Source: Dasypus novemcinctus
Lineage: Eukaryota; Chordata; Mammalia; Cingulata; Dasypodidae
Length of the DNA stretch: 64,000 nucleotides
Reading direction: 5' to 3'
NCBI RefSeq assembly: GCF_030445035.2
Contig: NC_080673.1
Span: 41,102,365 to 41,166,364, forward strand
Made by a program: the position numbers and the translations under genes. The notes beneath the pieces are model-generated. The model did not search any database. It saw only the letters and a list, made by a program, of their open reading frames with translations, and was not told the origin of the DNA. Below are positions 11,199-23,344 of the stretch, one piece after another (within the stretch, counting starts at the first letter, position 1; the number at the start of each line of letters is the position of its first letter).

Positions 11199-11415
11199 TT
11201 TTTTTCCCTCTCCCCTTCCCCGCCTTTCCTGGCCACCAGTTGTCGTCTCTCTGTGTTCATTCGCTGTGTGCTCTTCTGTGTCCGCCTGTATTCTTGTCGC
11301 GGCACCTGGAATCTGTGTTTCTTTTTGTTGCCTCATCTTGCTGTGTCAGCTCTCCGTGTGTGCAGTGCCACTCCTGGGCAGGCTGCACTTTTCTCGCGCT
11401 GGGGGGCTCTCCTTA
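11199..11415 (-). mobile_element. DAS-type SINE, 5'-truncated
   Basis: Reverse-strand SINE body containing gttcattcgctgtgtgctcttctg, gttgcctcatcttgctgtgtcag and cctgggcaggctgcacttttctcgcgc. The tRNA-like head is missing, so the copy is 5'-truncated. A perfect 14-bp TSD, tcaggcaggttttt, lies at 11185-11198 and 11416-11429. The truncation is therefore original to the insertion and not a later deletion. Confidence 0.9.
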
Positions 11416-12221
11416 TCAGGCAGGTTTTTATTCCCATAGAGTTTAGAAACCTGCCCGAGGTAAGAAGGAGAGCTAGACGTGCCAGATGTCCGTAGTCCTG
11501 AAGCATAAAAGCAACCAATTGATCCCTCTTCCCCTTTTCTCCGCACCCAAACTAGCTGCCTTTCTAGACGGAAAATAATCTAGATCAGCCTCCAGATCCC
11601 CTGCCCTTGCTTACTTAGTGTGGACATCCGTTTTGTGTGCATGTGTGCGTGTGTGATGAAAGAATGTCATAAAAATTGTACTGTTAAGTATGGTCCGTGG
11701 TTTACATTGGCGTACCCTGGCTACCTATTTTTAATAGAAACTGTGTTCGAAGGTAAATTTGGCAGCTTATTCAGCATTCTTTCAACAAAGATAAATTGAG
11801 CTTCAGGCCCGTACAAGGCAAGGGATGGGGGTGCAAAGATCTTTTCCAGTGAAGCATGCCACCTCCAGAATTCTGAAGTCACTAGCAATCTTTTGCTTTG
11901 AACCAGATTGATTCAAAGGAGCTCTCTGGTAACATTGGCTTTTTTTTTTTTTTGCTACAGCTTTTTAATAGTGAGCATTGCCTACTCATGTTTACCAGAA
12001 GAATTAAGCAAATATTTGTAGGTCCTAATACCTAACAAGGCAGACCTGAAGCCTTCTGCACTGAATGGTCCAAGTTCTCTTTCCTCTCCCTAGTAAATGA
12101 AGTGGCCTGGCTGAATTAAGGATACATTGTGTTAACCAGTCAATAAACAGAACCAGGAAAATGGATATGAAAAGAAAGAAGAAAGGAATGAACAAATATA
12201 ACGTGAGCAACTGAAAATGAT
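11416..12221. other. Unique sequence with a weak reverse L2 trace
   Basis: No gene is seen. About 11765-11850 (tctttcaacaaagataaattgag) hints at reverse L2, and there is a poly(T) run at 11941-11953. Confidence 0.35.
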
Positions 12222-12465
12222 GCATTTGGGAAGCAACTGAGTCAAGAATGGACTTTGTAGCCAATGGGATCAGGGTCAGATTCTTGGCTCCGCCAATTAC
12301 TGGCTGTGTTACCTTGGTAAGTCCTGCAGCTATTCTCAGGTCCAGTATCAAAATTACTGAAAGGATAATTTCAGAATTATTAGATTAGCAATAATGTATA
12401 TAAACTGTCTAGCACTGGCATCTCACAATGCCCAATACATGGTAACTACTATTTTATTATTTTAG
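12222..12465 (+). mobile_element. MIR SINE
   Basis: The MIR 5' and core segments are present: gtagccaatgggatcaggg, ttggctccgccaattactgg, ctgtgttaccttggtaagtc. The 3' part, ctgtctagcactggcatctc, is more worn. Confidence 0.65.
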
Positions 12466-12849
12466 TAGGAGAGTTCCACTAAACTATAAGCTAGCTTGTC
12501 TCAGTTGTAAAGTAAGCGAAGGACCTCCAAAAGTAAGAGAAAGATAACTTCCTAAAGCAAAATCAAGAAGCATCCACATTTACTGAGTACCTGCTGAGTA
12601 GATATCACTGCTCTGGACTTCAATGGCAGAGGGGGAGCAGGGATCACTACACAACTTGCTTTCAAAACAACGATGTGAAAAAGAAGAGAGCTAAGAAAGC
12701 TTATTTTCAAAACACTAGGCTAGGCCTCTGTGGAGAAGGAAAATGAAATAAATTTTAAAAATAAAATCAATTTGTTTCCACTCCAAAGGCAAAGTATGAA
12801 TGAGCAGGGATATCCAGTTGCCATCCAGAATAGATCATCTAAGTATGCA

Positions 12850-13375
12850 CCAGAGCAAAGTGTAATGGTTAAGGCAATGCAAGCTATTGTAACAGATAAG
12901 CCCTGCAAGCTCAGAGGCTTAATTAAGATGTTTCTTTGTCATTCACATAAAGTCTGATCAGCTGGGCATGGGAGGGATGGGGAAAGCATCCCTGCTCCAT
13001 GAAGTCAGGGGCCAGGCTGCCCGGGTCCCTGCCATCTTCAGCTTGTGGCTTCCAAGGCTGCCCTGGTGTTGACATCCATCCTACAGATGGTGAGAGAGAG
13101 AGAGGATTGAAAGTGGTAAGCTTCTGTGGGCCAGGCCTGGGCAGAACATATCTTTTCTGTCCCCATATTCTCTTGGCTAAAATTTAGTCATGCAGTCATA
13201 CCTAAGTGCAAAGGAGACTGGGAAACAGGAAGAATGGAACTGGGATTTTGTGAACAGCAATCAATCTCTGCCACACAGGGTACCTGGAGCTCCCAGAGAT
13301 CCTCCCTGCTGTGTTTAGTAAGCCTAAGACCTGGCCTTCCTTGTATTCATTCTTGCAACTAAACCCAAAAATTAA
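12850..13375. mobile_element. Probable ancient LTR remnant
   Basis: The start, agctattgtaacagataagccc, and the end, ggagactgggaaacagg with tgaacagcaatcaatctctgcc, resemble an old mammalian repeat of LTR type. I cannot name the family or the edges securely. The 12466-12849 sequence before it shows nothing recognisable. Confidence 0.35.
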
Positions 13376-13574
13376 GTCACCAGGTTTTTGGTGCTACAGG
13401 CAAATTTCATACAGCAAGGTAATAAAATTGAGGAATAAAAGATAAGGGGAAAAAAGACAATAAGGACTCCAAAAAGGAAAAGTCAAATGAAATTTATACT
13501 AAGACACTCACCTCTCTGCTTCGACAAGACTCTGAAGACAAAGCCTCTGTATAAGAAATCAAGGCTTGGTTAAG

Positions 13575-13668
13575 AATATAACTCGAATAATATTGATTCA
13601 TCAATTGTAACAAATGTACCCTATGAATGCAAAATGTTAGGAATAGGGAAAATTATGTGAAAATAACA
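13575..13668 (+). mobile_element. L1 3' UTR fragment
   Basis: It contains caattgtaacaaatgtaccct and atgcaaaatgttaggaataggg, the same L1MA/L1MB-type 3' UTR block seen at 3431. Confidence 0.6.
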
Positions 13669-15159
13669 AAAGGCATCTACAAAGCTACCTTGGCAGATTT
13701 TGCCATGTTTTGACAGAGCTGAGTTTAAGCCAGACCTTGTTTCTTTCACAAAACAAGGGGGTTTGATTGATTGTTTTGGTATCATGAATTCAGGATGTTA
13801 TGACTCAATCCCACCTCCCAAAATAATATCATTAGTAATGGTAATTCCTGTTCCGGAAAAGCTTAGTTCTCAGACCTTCATGCCCTTGGAGGCATGGCTC
13901 TCTCTTCATCAGCATGTCCAAACCAAGGACTCACTGCTCCTGTTGGCCCACGACTGGACCTCTGCCCATTCTCCTGGGCTAAATATGGCTCTGGCCAGCA
14001 GAGGGCTGGCATTCCCAGGGCTTCCTTCCTCACCCTTCCACCTTCCTGGAAAAACCCTCCTCCTCAGGACATCTAGGTGTTCCATTTTTTGGTCCATACA
14101 CACACACAAACATCCACACATATAACTTTGAAATGAAAGTTTCCTGAAACAAAGTTTTTGAATTACGAGTGACACATTCTGGTGATTTCTATTTTATTCT
14201 ATTACAGTCCATGGGGGAATGAGGGAACTGCTGTTTGGGATCCATTGAATTACTCAGGCAAACTACCTTCAAGTGGTTTTCATGGTTGTGCTCCACCTGC
14301 CTCCCCAGTCACTAGCCTATATTAACAGAATTATGTTTCTTCACTGTATTTCCCTGTATTCTCCTAAAACCACAAATCGGACTTTTCCTTACTTTGTGTT
14401 TGAAATCCATGGCTCTGACATCTCACTTGGACCTCAGGTGCAAGAATCCAGCTCCTCCATCCTCATAGACACAATTTGCCTACACTTCAAGCTTATCAGG
14501 ACCGTCACACCCCCACTCTCCCATTGGCTCCCCCCTTTTTTTTTTTTACTATCAGAATCTTCCCTGCATTGTTTCTGCCCTGATCTACGCAGACCGCATG
14601 ACCACGACCTCCTGATGGTCCACAGTTCGGCCTCTTGGCAGGAGGTATTTTGGTTCTGCCTCCTGATAACCAAGTCTGCCCCTTGGCCATCAGTCCAAAG
14701 GACACGGCCCAGAAAATGTAGATATTAAAGTTTCCAGGTCAGACCTATCAATTGCGGATGACGACCACACTTACTCGTCACTGCTTCTTTATTCCTTAGC
14801 CTGCTGTAAACTGCCTGCTTCCAAAAACTCTGCACTATCTTGTAGACTGTGAACTCCAAAGGACACTCTTTTGTCTTTATTTTAATTTATCTACAAAATC
14901 CAAGACTACTGACTTTCAAAATCTCTCCTCCATTACTTTGATGAGAAGATTCTCTCTTTCCTCTCTTACCACTCCTTTTCAGGCTTCTTCATACATCCCT
15001 TCTCTTCTCTGTACCCTGAAACTGCTGTTGTCCTTAGCTGCCTCCTCTTTACCCTCTTCTCATCACATTCTCCAACATTCCAGAGCAAACCCATCCACAC
15101 ACATGATTTCCTCTACTACCTATGTGATAATGACTCTCACAAATATATCCTAAGTCCTC
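13669..15159. other. Unrecognised sequence, pyrimidine-rich
   Basis: About 1.5 kb with a CA-rich tract at 14096-14125 and a poly(T) run at 14530-14546. Parts of 14700-15150 have the pyrimidine-rich texture of L2 and may be a decayed copy, but I cannot align them confidently. Confidence 0.35.
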
Positions 15160-15815
15160 AGTTTTTTGAGGGGTTTATATTCAAGTCCTGCTGCACCCCA
15201 CCACCTGGATATCTCACACGCCTTTCAAATTCAACATCTCCCAAATGGAAGTTGGATCTTTCTCCCCAGTTAGAGCTCTCCAACAGTTTCACATTACAGT
15301 TAGAAAGAAAAAAAATCCACATTATTACCATGGTCTTCATGGCCCCATCATCTAGCCTCTAGCTTCTCCTCTCCCTTATCTTCTAGACTCCCCTCATGAC
15401 TCACTCTGCTCAAGCCAAGCTGGCTTCCTTGCTCTTCCTCCTGTAAGCTAAGGATGCTCTTATCATGGAGACTTTGCCCTGGCTATTCCCTCTGCCTAAA
15501 ATGCTGTTGCCCCAGAAAGCCATGAAGCTCTCTCCCTCACTTCACTTAGGTTCTGCTGAACTATCAGCTGCTCACAGAAGCTCGCCTGCCCAGCCTGTCT
15601 AATCTAAAGTAGCACCCTTAACACACCAACATATCCTTTCCCCTTACCCTGCTTTATTTGTCTTCAAAGCAGTGATCATCACTTTACATGAATGTGTTCA
15701 TTGCCCATTTGCCTTACTAGAATATAAGATTATTTAGCTGGATCCCAAGTACCTGGAGCAGTGCTTGAGACAGACTAGAGGCTCAAAAAAAATTGACGAA
15801 TGAATGAATGATTTA
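15160..15815 (+). mobile_element. L2 LINE 3' end (copy A)
   Basis: The L2 3' segments occur in order: gatatctcacacgcctttcaaa, tcactctgctcaagccaagctgg, ttccctctgcctaaaatgctg, and the tail tagaatataag ... gcagtgcttgagacagac ending in GAATGAATGAATGA. Only the 3' part is present. Confidence 0.8.
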
Positions 15816-15819
15816 TCTC

Positions 15820-16311
15820 CTCCCTCTCTCCTACCATTGTCCCCAAACTCTGCTTTCTCCAGGATTCTATGGAAAGGAGACACAAAATTCCCCATCATAA
15901 CCCAAGCCAGAAGCCTGGTCCTTGCCCCGATGTTCTTCTCCTATAGCAGCCACATCCAATCTGTCACAACTCCCAGTGAATCTTTCTAAATCTCTCTCCC
16001 GCTGCATCTGAGCTCCCCATCCTCACTGCCGTGGCTTTTGTTCAGTCTTGTGGATCCCTTTGCAAATCGGATGAAAGCTATGGGTCCTCTTCTCAGAAAG
16101 ATGCACACATGAACACATTTTCCACAAAAGGGACTCCAGACTCCTCTGAAACCCAGTGAGGAGCCCCCTTCCAGGAGTCACTTTGACCCAGGATAAAACC
16201 TGTGATTCAAGGCCTCAGTATTTCTCACCTGGATAGCTTTGATGTCCTCTTGAGAGGACTTCCTACCACCAGTCCTCTTCCTCTTTTGGTCTGCTCCCTA
16301 CAAGAGCTGCC
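15820..16311 (+). mobile_element. L2 LINE (copy B), left part
   Basis: A second L2 starts further upstream in the consensus than copy A ends: aacccaagccagaagcctgg, cagccacatccaatctgtcac, and ctcacctggatagctttgatg. It is cut by an LTR at 16312 and resumes at 16726 in register. Confidence 0.75.
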
Positions 16312-16725
16312 TGTGGCAGGCTGAATTATGTTTTTCAAAAAATATGCTCTTAATCTTGATCCACATCCCTGGGGGTGTGAACCTATTGTAAAGAGGACCT
16401 TTTAAGACGTTTCCAGTTAAGGCGAGGTCAACCGAATCAGTGTGGGCCTTAATCCAGATAATGAGAGGCATTATGAAGAGAACCTGGAAGTCACAGATGC
16501 CAGAAAGGAGAAGACATCACCACGTGACAGGAGGCAGAGCTATAAGGAGCCCCAAGAATGGCTGGCAGCTGGTGCCAGAATGCTTCAGTGTCCAGGGAAA
16601 AAGCAAGCTTTGCTGCTATCTTGATTTTGGACTTCTTGTCTCAAAATCGTGAGTCAAAAAATGCTTGCTGTTGAAGCCAAACTGGTTTCTGGTATCTGTG
16701 ATCATGGCTCTGGCAAACTGAGACA
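16312..16725 (+). mobile_element. Solo LTR, MaLR/MLT1-like, with perfect 5-bp TSD
   Basis: A 414-bp LTR begins TGTGGCAGGCTGAATTATG and ends ...CAAACTGAGACA, with TG...CA termini. The internal order (gtgtgaacctattgtaaag, a purine-rich middle, a worn polyadenylation area, and gaagccaaactggtttctgg) is that of MLT1/MaLR LTRs. The 5-bp TSD ctgcc (16307-16311 and 16726-16730) is exact and fits ERVL-group integration. There is no internal region, so it is a solo LTR. Confidence 0.88.
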
Positions 16726-17205
16726 CTGCCTAAATCATCTTTCAACAGGGCAGATTTGTTCATATCCTCCCTCACACCTTCAATGGTTCTCCATAGCCTG
16801 AGGAATAAACTCTGCCTCTGTGTGGCGCCTGGAGCTGCTTATTCCTCCAGCCTCAGCCCCTCACTGTCCCACATCCACACTCTGCTGGAGACATTCTGAA
16901 GAGCCACTCTCTCAGATCTCCTGCTTTTTGAACCAGGTGGTCCTTTGCCCATCCTGGACCCTCATCTCCCACCTGCCTGGCTAACCTGCCCCATGAGCAG
17001 CTCAAGGGTTCTCATGAAAGTGCTCCCTGATCTCCTGGGGCTTTATTAGGGGGCCTCTACTCAGATCACACAGCATGGCGAGCACCCTCTTGTCCATTTC
17101 CCCTGCTGGACGGCACATCCTTGAGGACGGGGCTATCTTGTTATTCTCTGTGACACAAAGTAGGTACTCAATCAAGGTATGTCAAATGACTAGATGGAAT
17201 GATCA
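16726..17205 (+). mobile_element. L2 LINE (copy B), right part
   Basis: This continues copy B after the LTR: gcagatttgttcatatcctc, tcaatggttctccatagcc, cctcactgtcccacatcc, and the 3' tail cttgaggacggggctatct with gtaggtactcaatcaagg. Left and right parts together make about 970 bp. Confidence 0.8.
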
Positions 17206-17904
17206 GGTGAAAGGAGAGGAGGTTGTAGTGGCACGTTTTGGGTCCATATAAATGGGCCAGGTATAGCCAACATAGCTTCCAAAATAGGAAAATCCATATT
17301 TACAGAGGAGATAAACAGGACAGTTCTTACATTTACAAAAAGGATTCACCACAAGGGGCCTCTAAATAGCAGGCATTTTAACCATTCTATGTAAGTATTT
17401 GTTTACAGATCATTAATCATTTCACAAAGAGGCCAAAAGCTAAAGTGCAGCCAATCAGAGACTTTAGAACAGAATCACCAGGCTTCTGAAGCTACTCCAC
17501 AAATTAACTGTTTAAGAAGGATTCACTGTTAAGTGAGTCGATTAACACCTAACTTTCAGGAAAAATTCTAGTCTGTAAATCATGATATATATCTAAGAGA
17601 GAGAGAAGAAAAGCTGGAGGGAAGAGGGGAGAAAAGCCGGGAGAAGGAGGTGCGGATCACAGAGACAGAAGCAAGAATTTTGAAGGATCTAGCTAAATGG
17701 CCCAGGATCTGCCTTTAAATAAGCACATCCCCTCTGTTTTGCCAGAGGGACCCCAAAATGATGAAAGTCCTACAAGCAGTTTTTTTTCGGTAGTCAGGGA
17801 GGACAAAATTCTTAATTTGTGGAGAAGACAAGGATGCACAAAGACGTTGTCTTGGCCACCATCATGCACATAACAAGTTGAGTGGTTTTACTTTGGCACA
17901 AATC
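17206..17904. other. Unique AT-leaning sequence
   Basis: No repeat or gene is recognised. The content is not low-complexity apart from a purine-rich stretch at 17590-17660. Confidence 0.4.
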
Positions 17905-18430
17905 CTGAAGTTCATTCATTTTTTCACCATTTATTGAGCCCCTGGAACACGTCAGGCCTATGTTAGGCACCAGAGATAAAATGCTGACCAAGACCTGGGC
18001 CATCCCTTGTCTTGAAGGCCCTTGCATCCCAGGGGGAGGGGGCAGACAGTCACTCGATAGGTAATTTCCTGTAGTGGTATGAGCAGAAGAAGTTGAAGGG
18101 ACTGTAAAGGTGGAGACCCCAGAAGCTCCCATAGAGGGAAGGCAGGCACAGCTTCTCTAAAAGGGCAACATCTGAGCTGAGTCTGGTGGGTGAGAAGAGC
18201 CTACCATGGAAAGACCTGAAGAAAGACATTCTTGAAAAAGGGACCACCAAATTCCAAGACCTTTGGGTGGGAAAGAGCTAAGCACATTCCAGAGAGAAAA
18301 AGGGGGCCAGTGTGACCAGAATTTGATGGAGAGGCAAAGGTTGGATGAATTCGATGGATTGGTGGGGCCCAGAGTTGGAGGGCATTGTTAAACCAGTAAG
18401 GACTGTGGAAACATTCTAAGTGCAATAGAA
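17905..18430 (-). mobile_element. L2 LINE, reverse
   Basis: Reverse L2: tcattttttcaccatttattgag, the gttaggcaccagagataaaatg block, gggcaacatctgagctgag, gtgggtgagaagagcc, gggggccagtgtgaccag and acattctaagtgcaatagaatg. These are complements of segments found in the plus-strand L2 copies nearby. Confidence 0.75.
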
Positions 18431-18479
18431 TGCCCCTGATGGGGTTTCCTCAGGAGAGAATGAGTCAGTTCTAGGCCTG

Positions 18480-18640
18480 GAATCTGTCCACTCCAATCTG
18501 CCCTCACTACCATCACCTTGGTCCAAGTCAACATTGACTGACCCCCAGGAACGCTGCAATATCACCTAACTGATTCTCTTTCTTTTTCCCCATTGTCCTA
18601 TTCTCCACATAATATCGAGAATGATTTTTTAAAAGGAAAT
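18480..18640 (+). mobile_element. L2 LINE fragment
   Basis: The segments catcaccttggtccaagtcaa, cctaactgattctctttc and attctccacataatatcgag with atttttt match the middle of L2. Confidence 0.6.
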
Positions 18641-19392
18641 CTATGTGGGCACAGACCTGTTGTGAATGATGACAGGGTAAGATCTTGCTGAGGCCCTTTG
18701 CCTCTTAGACATTCCATGACATTCCCTTCTCGGCACGGGGAAGCTCTCTGTTGAGAAGGCCTGCATGACCTCAGAGCTGAGCAGAGCTATTTGGTCCTGC
18801 TGTGGCCACCACAGACCATACCACTGACCTCCCTGAGGACATGGCACCACCATCCCAGAAATGAACTACCAATGAGTTTGGGGTGAGAATTCTTATAAAT
18901 CAATCACTTGAGAAACCCAAATAAATCCATTCTGAGCACTGCAAAATGTCCTGGTCTTAGAGCTAGCCCCTCTACATTTTCCTTCCCTCTTGTCATTGAA
19001 CATGAGCACTCTCTCAGGGACCCACTATTTCAGGGAATGACATCCCTCATCCACCCAGCTGGCCCAGCCAGAAAAATGACCAATCGTCTTTGATTACTCT
19101 GTTGCTAATTGACCTAAGTCACATTAGTTGTTCAAAATTATCTGTTTGGTAGCTAATGCTTTCTTCCCAGGGCTACAGCTTTCCTCTCATACAACCTCAC
19201 AATCAGAGCAAATCTCAGATCAAATTCTGCCTCAGATACAGATATTTATTAGAGTGGTCCTGTGACCAGATCTGTAATCCCACTGGACTTCATCCTCCTT
19301 ACCTTCATAGACACTCAAATCACCTTCCAAGAAAGATTCACCTTGAGGATATGTGACAATATTTTAGCAAGCAGAGGACTCAGTTATCCTAG
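18641..19392. other. Unrecognised sequence
   Basis: No gene or known repeat is seen. The open frames on either strand here are short and without recognisable motifs. Confidence 0.4.
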
Positions 19393-19560
19393 ACCAGTGG
19401 TTCTCAACTGGGCCAATTTTGCCTCTCAGGGGATTTTGGCATTTCTGAAGGCATTTTTGGTTATCTCAGCTAGGGGGAGGCTCAACTAGCATCTAGTGGG
19501 TAGAGGCCAGGGGTGTTACTACATGTGTGCTTACAACACATTCAAGCAATCCCCAGGGCT
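19393..19560. mobile_element. hAT-Charlie MITE, MER20-like
   Basis: Begins with the terminal inverted repeat region ccagtggttctcaactggg, then ggcatttctgaaggcattttt, ctagtgggtagaggccagg and tgttactacatgtgtg. This is the MER20 order. The far terminus is decayed. Confidence 0.7.
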
Positions 19561-19574
19561 TCTATGCTCTCCTT

Positions 19575-20225
19575 CTTAAATAAGTATTGAATCAGTCTCC
19601 CTCCTCCTCTTCCCATTCCCCTGTGCCTCCATAGTGCAGACCTTCATCCTTTCTGATAAAGCCTTATTCCTACCTGCCTCCTGGCCCCCTGCTCCAATCC
19701 TGCACCCTGCCATCAGTCTGATCTTTCTAAACTAGAAACAGTATCCTACTTTTCTAAATTCTCCAGTGATCCCTCATTGCCTGATAAACTCTAAACTTCC
19801 TGCTTCCTCTCCTCCCTTCAGACATCTTACTTCAATCTCTGGGAGTTCCTTTAAAATACCAAGTTCTCCAAGCTCCTGTGCTTTGGTACACGTGGTTCCT
19901 CTGCCTACAATGCCCTCCTGTCCCTTCTTCATACCCTCTTGCACCTTTTTAGGTGGCCAGAACCTGAGCATCACATCAAATACTGTCTCTTCCATTGACT
20001 CTTCAGGGCTGGACTTGGGTTTCTTGTTGCCTTGCATCACTCTGTACCCACCTCCATCAAAGCAGACGTTGCTGTTGTTTCTTTGCAGTGTAACTACTTC
20101 TTTGCATGTCTGTGTTCCTCCTAGACTCTAACCTTCTATATGGCAGGGTGTGTGATGACCTTATTAGGCCTAGCATGCTACAAACAGGCAACGGCTAAAT
20201 GTTGTTCAATGAATGATCACTTTCT
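19575..20225 (+). mobile_element. L2 LINE 3' end (copy C)
   Basis: The L2 segments follow in order: ctttctaaactagaaacagt, cagtgatccctcattgcctg, ggttcctctgcctacaatg, ctttttaggtggccagaacc, actctaaccttctatatggc, and a worn tail ending gttcaatgaatgatca. Confidence 0.75.
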
Positions 20226-20250
20226 ATGCTTTGGGTATCTGATGTTGATT

Positions 20251-20306
20251 CTTTGTTGTTTGTGTTGTGTTTTGTGCTCTTTGTTGTTTGTGTTGTGCTT
20301 TGTTTT
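20251..20306 (+). repeat. 28-bp tandem duplication in a T/G-rich tract
   Basis: Two 28-bp units (20251-20278 and 20279-20306) are identical over their first 19 bases and match at 25 of 28 overall. A (TTTTG)n stretch follows to 20316. Confidence 0.9.
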
Positions 20307-20454
20307 GTTTTGTTTTAAAACAGATTTTCCGTTCTTCATATCTTTGAGCCATAAAGTTATACAATGAGACCTTTATTCTCAGTGTACCTGAGAATCATGA
20401 CGGAACTTGTTTCAAGTACATATTCCCAGCCCCAAAATGTCCAGGTAATTTGAA

Positions 20455-21965
20455 GAATTATTTTTTTATTGAAATGTCATAGAATTCACCTTTTTAAAGT
20501 GTACAAGTCAATGGGTTGTTTTTGTGTGTGTGTATATTCACAAAGTTGTACAACCATCACTACTATCTAATTTCAGAACATTTTCATCACCCCCTAAAGA
20601 AACCCATATTCATTAGCTGTCACCCCATATTCTCCCTTATACCAAGGCCCTATAAAACACTAATCTACTTTCTTACTCCATGGATTTACTTATTCTAGTC
20701 ATTTCATATCAATGGAATAACTCAAAATGTGGCCATTTGTATCTTGCTTCTTTTATTTAGCATGTTTTCAAGGTTCACCCATGTTATAGCATATAAAAGG
20801 ACTTCATTCCTTTCTATGGCTGAGTAATATTCCATTGTTTGGATAGACCACATTTTATTTATCCATTCATCCATTGATGGGCATTTAGGTTATTTCCACT
20901 TTGGGGGTCATATGATAATGCTGCTATGAATATTTGTGTACAAGTTTTGGGTGGACATATGTTTTCACTTTTCTTGTGTATATTCCTAGGACTGAAATTG
21001 CTGGGTCATGTGGTAACTCTGTTTAACTTATTAAGGAACTGCCAAACTATTTTCCAAAGTGACTGTACCATTTTACATTCCCACCAATAGTGTGTAAAGG
21101 ATCCAATTTATTTACATCCTCACCAACATTTGTTATTGTCCTTTTTTTTTTTTATTGTAGCCATCTTATTGGATGTGAAGCAGTAGTGATTTCAGTTTGG
21201 TCTTCCCTAATGATTAATGATACTGAGCATCTTTACATGTGCTAATTAACCATTTGTATATCTTCTTTGGAGAAATTTCTAGTCAAATACTTTGTCCATG
21301 TGTTAATTGGGTTATTTGCCTTTTTACTGTTGAGTTCTAAGGGTTCTTTATATATTCTGGATACTAGTGTCTTATTATTTTCAAATTTTGTGTTAATATT
21401 ATATTTTATATATTATGTAATATATAATTTGAAAACATTTCTCCTCAATCTGTGGGTTCTTTCATTTTCTTGATAATACCATTTGAAGGACACACTTTCA
21501 AATTTTAATGACATCAACTTAATCTAATTTTTCTTTTGTTGTTAACCAAATCATATGAAAGAATCCAAGGTCACAAAGATTTATGTCTATATTTTCTTCT
21601 AAAAGTTTTACGTTTTAACTTTCACATTTAGGTTTTTTATCCATTTTGTGTTAATTTTTGTATGGGGTGTGAGGTAGGGATCCAACTTCATTCTTTTATA
21701 TGAAAATATCCAGTTGCTCCTGCACATTTGTTGAAAGTTTTGAAATTGGAAAATGTTCATCCTCAACTTTGTTCTTTTCCAAAATTGTTTTCGCACGTTT
21801 AGGTCCCTTGACTATCTGTGTGAATTTTAGGGTCAGGTCAATTTCTGGAAGAAAAAAAAAAAGCCAGGAAGGATTTTGATAGGGATTGTGCTAAATCTAT
21901 AGATCAACTTAGGAGGTATTGTCACCCTAACTATTTAAGTCTTGCCCAGGTGATTTAAAGGCATG
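20455..21965 (-). mobile_element. L1 LINE (L1M type), 3' part, decayed
   Basis: Reverse-strand L1 of about 1.5 kb covering the end of ORF2 and the 3' UTR. Complements of well-known L1 segments are present, such as ggctgagtaatattccattg, tgcaccattttacattcccacc-like sequence, and tatatcttctttggagaaat. On the minus strand, about 21615-21700 translates to LDPYLTPHTKINTKWIK, typical of the L1 ORF2 C-terminal third. The frame is broken by many stops, so no protein is made. Confidence 0.9.
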
Positions 21966-22037
21966 TAGCTGAGGAAGCACATTTGGAAGCACATTTGGTC
22001 TAGGTTACAGTTGCTATAAATAGAAGCTAGTCTAAAG

Positions 22038-22240
22038 CAAAGCTTCCACCAGGCTGAACATCAGAATCATTGCAGGGACTCCCCCAAAAAACATCCTGAT
22101 CCCCAGGTTTCCCACCCTCTCCCTCCCCCACCCCCCCCCACCCCCCGCCAACCCAAATTTGATGTTTGATTATGTAGGACACTGATGACACTTGGGAACC
22201 TCTGGGATTTTTTGTTTGTTTGATTTTGGAAACTCTGGTT
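22038..22240. mobile_element. hAT MITE, MER5A/MER58-like, with a C-rich insertion
   Basis: The block gctgaacatcagaatcattg ... catcctgatccccagg resembles the MER5A/MER58 group (catcagaatcacctgg and cccaccccag). A C-rich run at 22122-22150 replaces or expands the cccaccccca part. The end, gggaacctctgg, is weak. Confidence 0.5.
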
Positions 22241-22594
22241 TTAAAGATCCACTCTCATGATGATCCAAAATCCGAAATTGCTTTCCAGGTGATCATTTGA
22301 AGTCTTCTCTAATACAAGAGACCTATCATGTTAGGAAAAGAGAAAATATCTTAGATGAGTAGCTTGTGTGTATTTGGCTTGTCAGAAGGGATCTTGCTGA
22401 TGCAAAGCTCTGAAGATGGTTCTATGAACAACAACTGAAGTAAGAGGATCAGTGCTGTTCTAAGATGTTCGGACTGAAGAGGGGATAGCTTCCATTTCAG
22501 GGTTCATGCAGATGAACGACCCAGTCCAAGGCCAGGCACAGTGCCCCTCAGGGTTCCCATGGCCCCTGTGCTTTGTCCACAGGTGTGTCTCCCC

Positions 22595-22712
22595 CCACTG
22601 GACTCTGGTCCCCTCAAACAGAAAGAGGGGCTTTTCCTCTTTGGTTCCCAGTTCCCATGACAGTGCCTGACACCTGGAAGGTGTTCAATGAAAGGTCAAG
22701 TTAAACTAAACA
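22595..22712 (+). mobile_element. L2 LINE 3' tail
   Basis: The segments ccccactggactctggtccc, aagaggggcttttcctcttt, gacagtgcctgacacctggaa and gtgttcaatgaaaggt follow the L2 3' end. Sequence from 22241 to 22594 shows nothing recognisable. Confidence 0.6.
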
Positions 22713-23344
22713 TTTTCTGTTTAGTCAGCAGTGAATAGCTAAGGTCAAATAGCAGCCTTATGAAAAATGCTTGGTATGTGGTTCTTAGACAACAGAACTG
22801 GGAAGGAATTAAGCAATGGATTAAAAAGATGATTAACAACAACAAGAGTAACAATAACAAACAAGCAATTATATTTGAACCATGGCTATCCTCTCTGTCC
22901 CCACCCCCCTGCCTAGGGACTGCCCAGGTCAGAGTTCCTGGCAGGAACCAGATGGCTCACCAGAGCTCAAGGAAGAAACTATTCACAGAGGAGTAGGCAA
23001 AATGAGAGGGAAAAAAGAAGGAGTTCCTGAGACTAGCAATGGGGAGATGTCCTAACCATTACTAGGACTGATGAGATCAGCGGAGGGAGCAGATAGCCAG
23101 AACCTGGTGAGATCTAAAGCTTTGGGAGAGGGACTGCCCAGCAGGACCTGCCACCATAGGCATAAAATGGGCAGGAGAGGCTGAAAATGATTCTGGAAAG
23201 ATATGCAGAGAGTAACCAACACACCCACTCATAAGGAACTGGACAAGGAGAGATTTAATAACAATACATAGGACTTAGCTTCCTAAATTTAAGGAGCGAA
23301 ATTGCAGCAAATCAGGAAAACTTCTTAGTCTGACTTTTTTGGAA
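22713..23344. other. Unrecognised sequence
   Basis: Mostly unique, with an A/C-rich tract near 22838-22868. No gene is seen. Confidence 0.4.
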
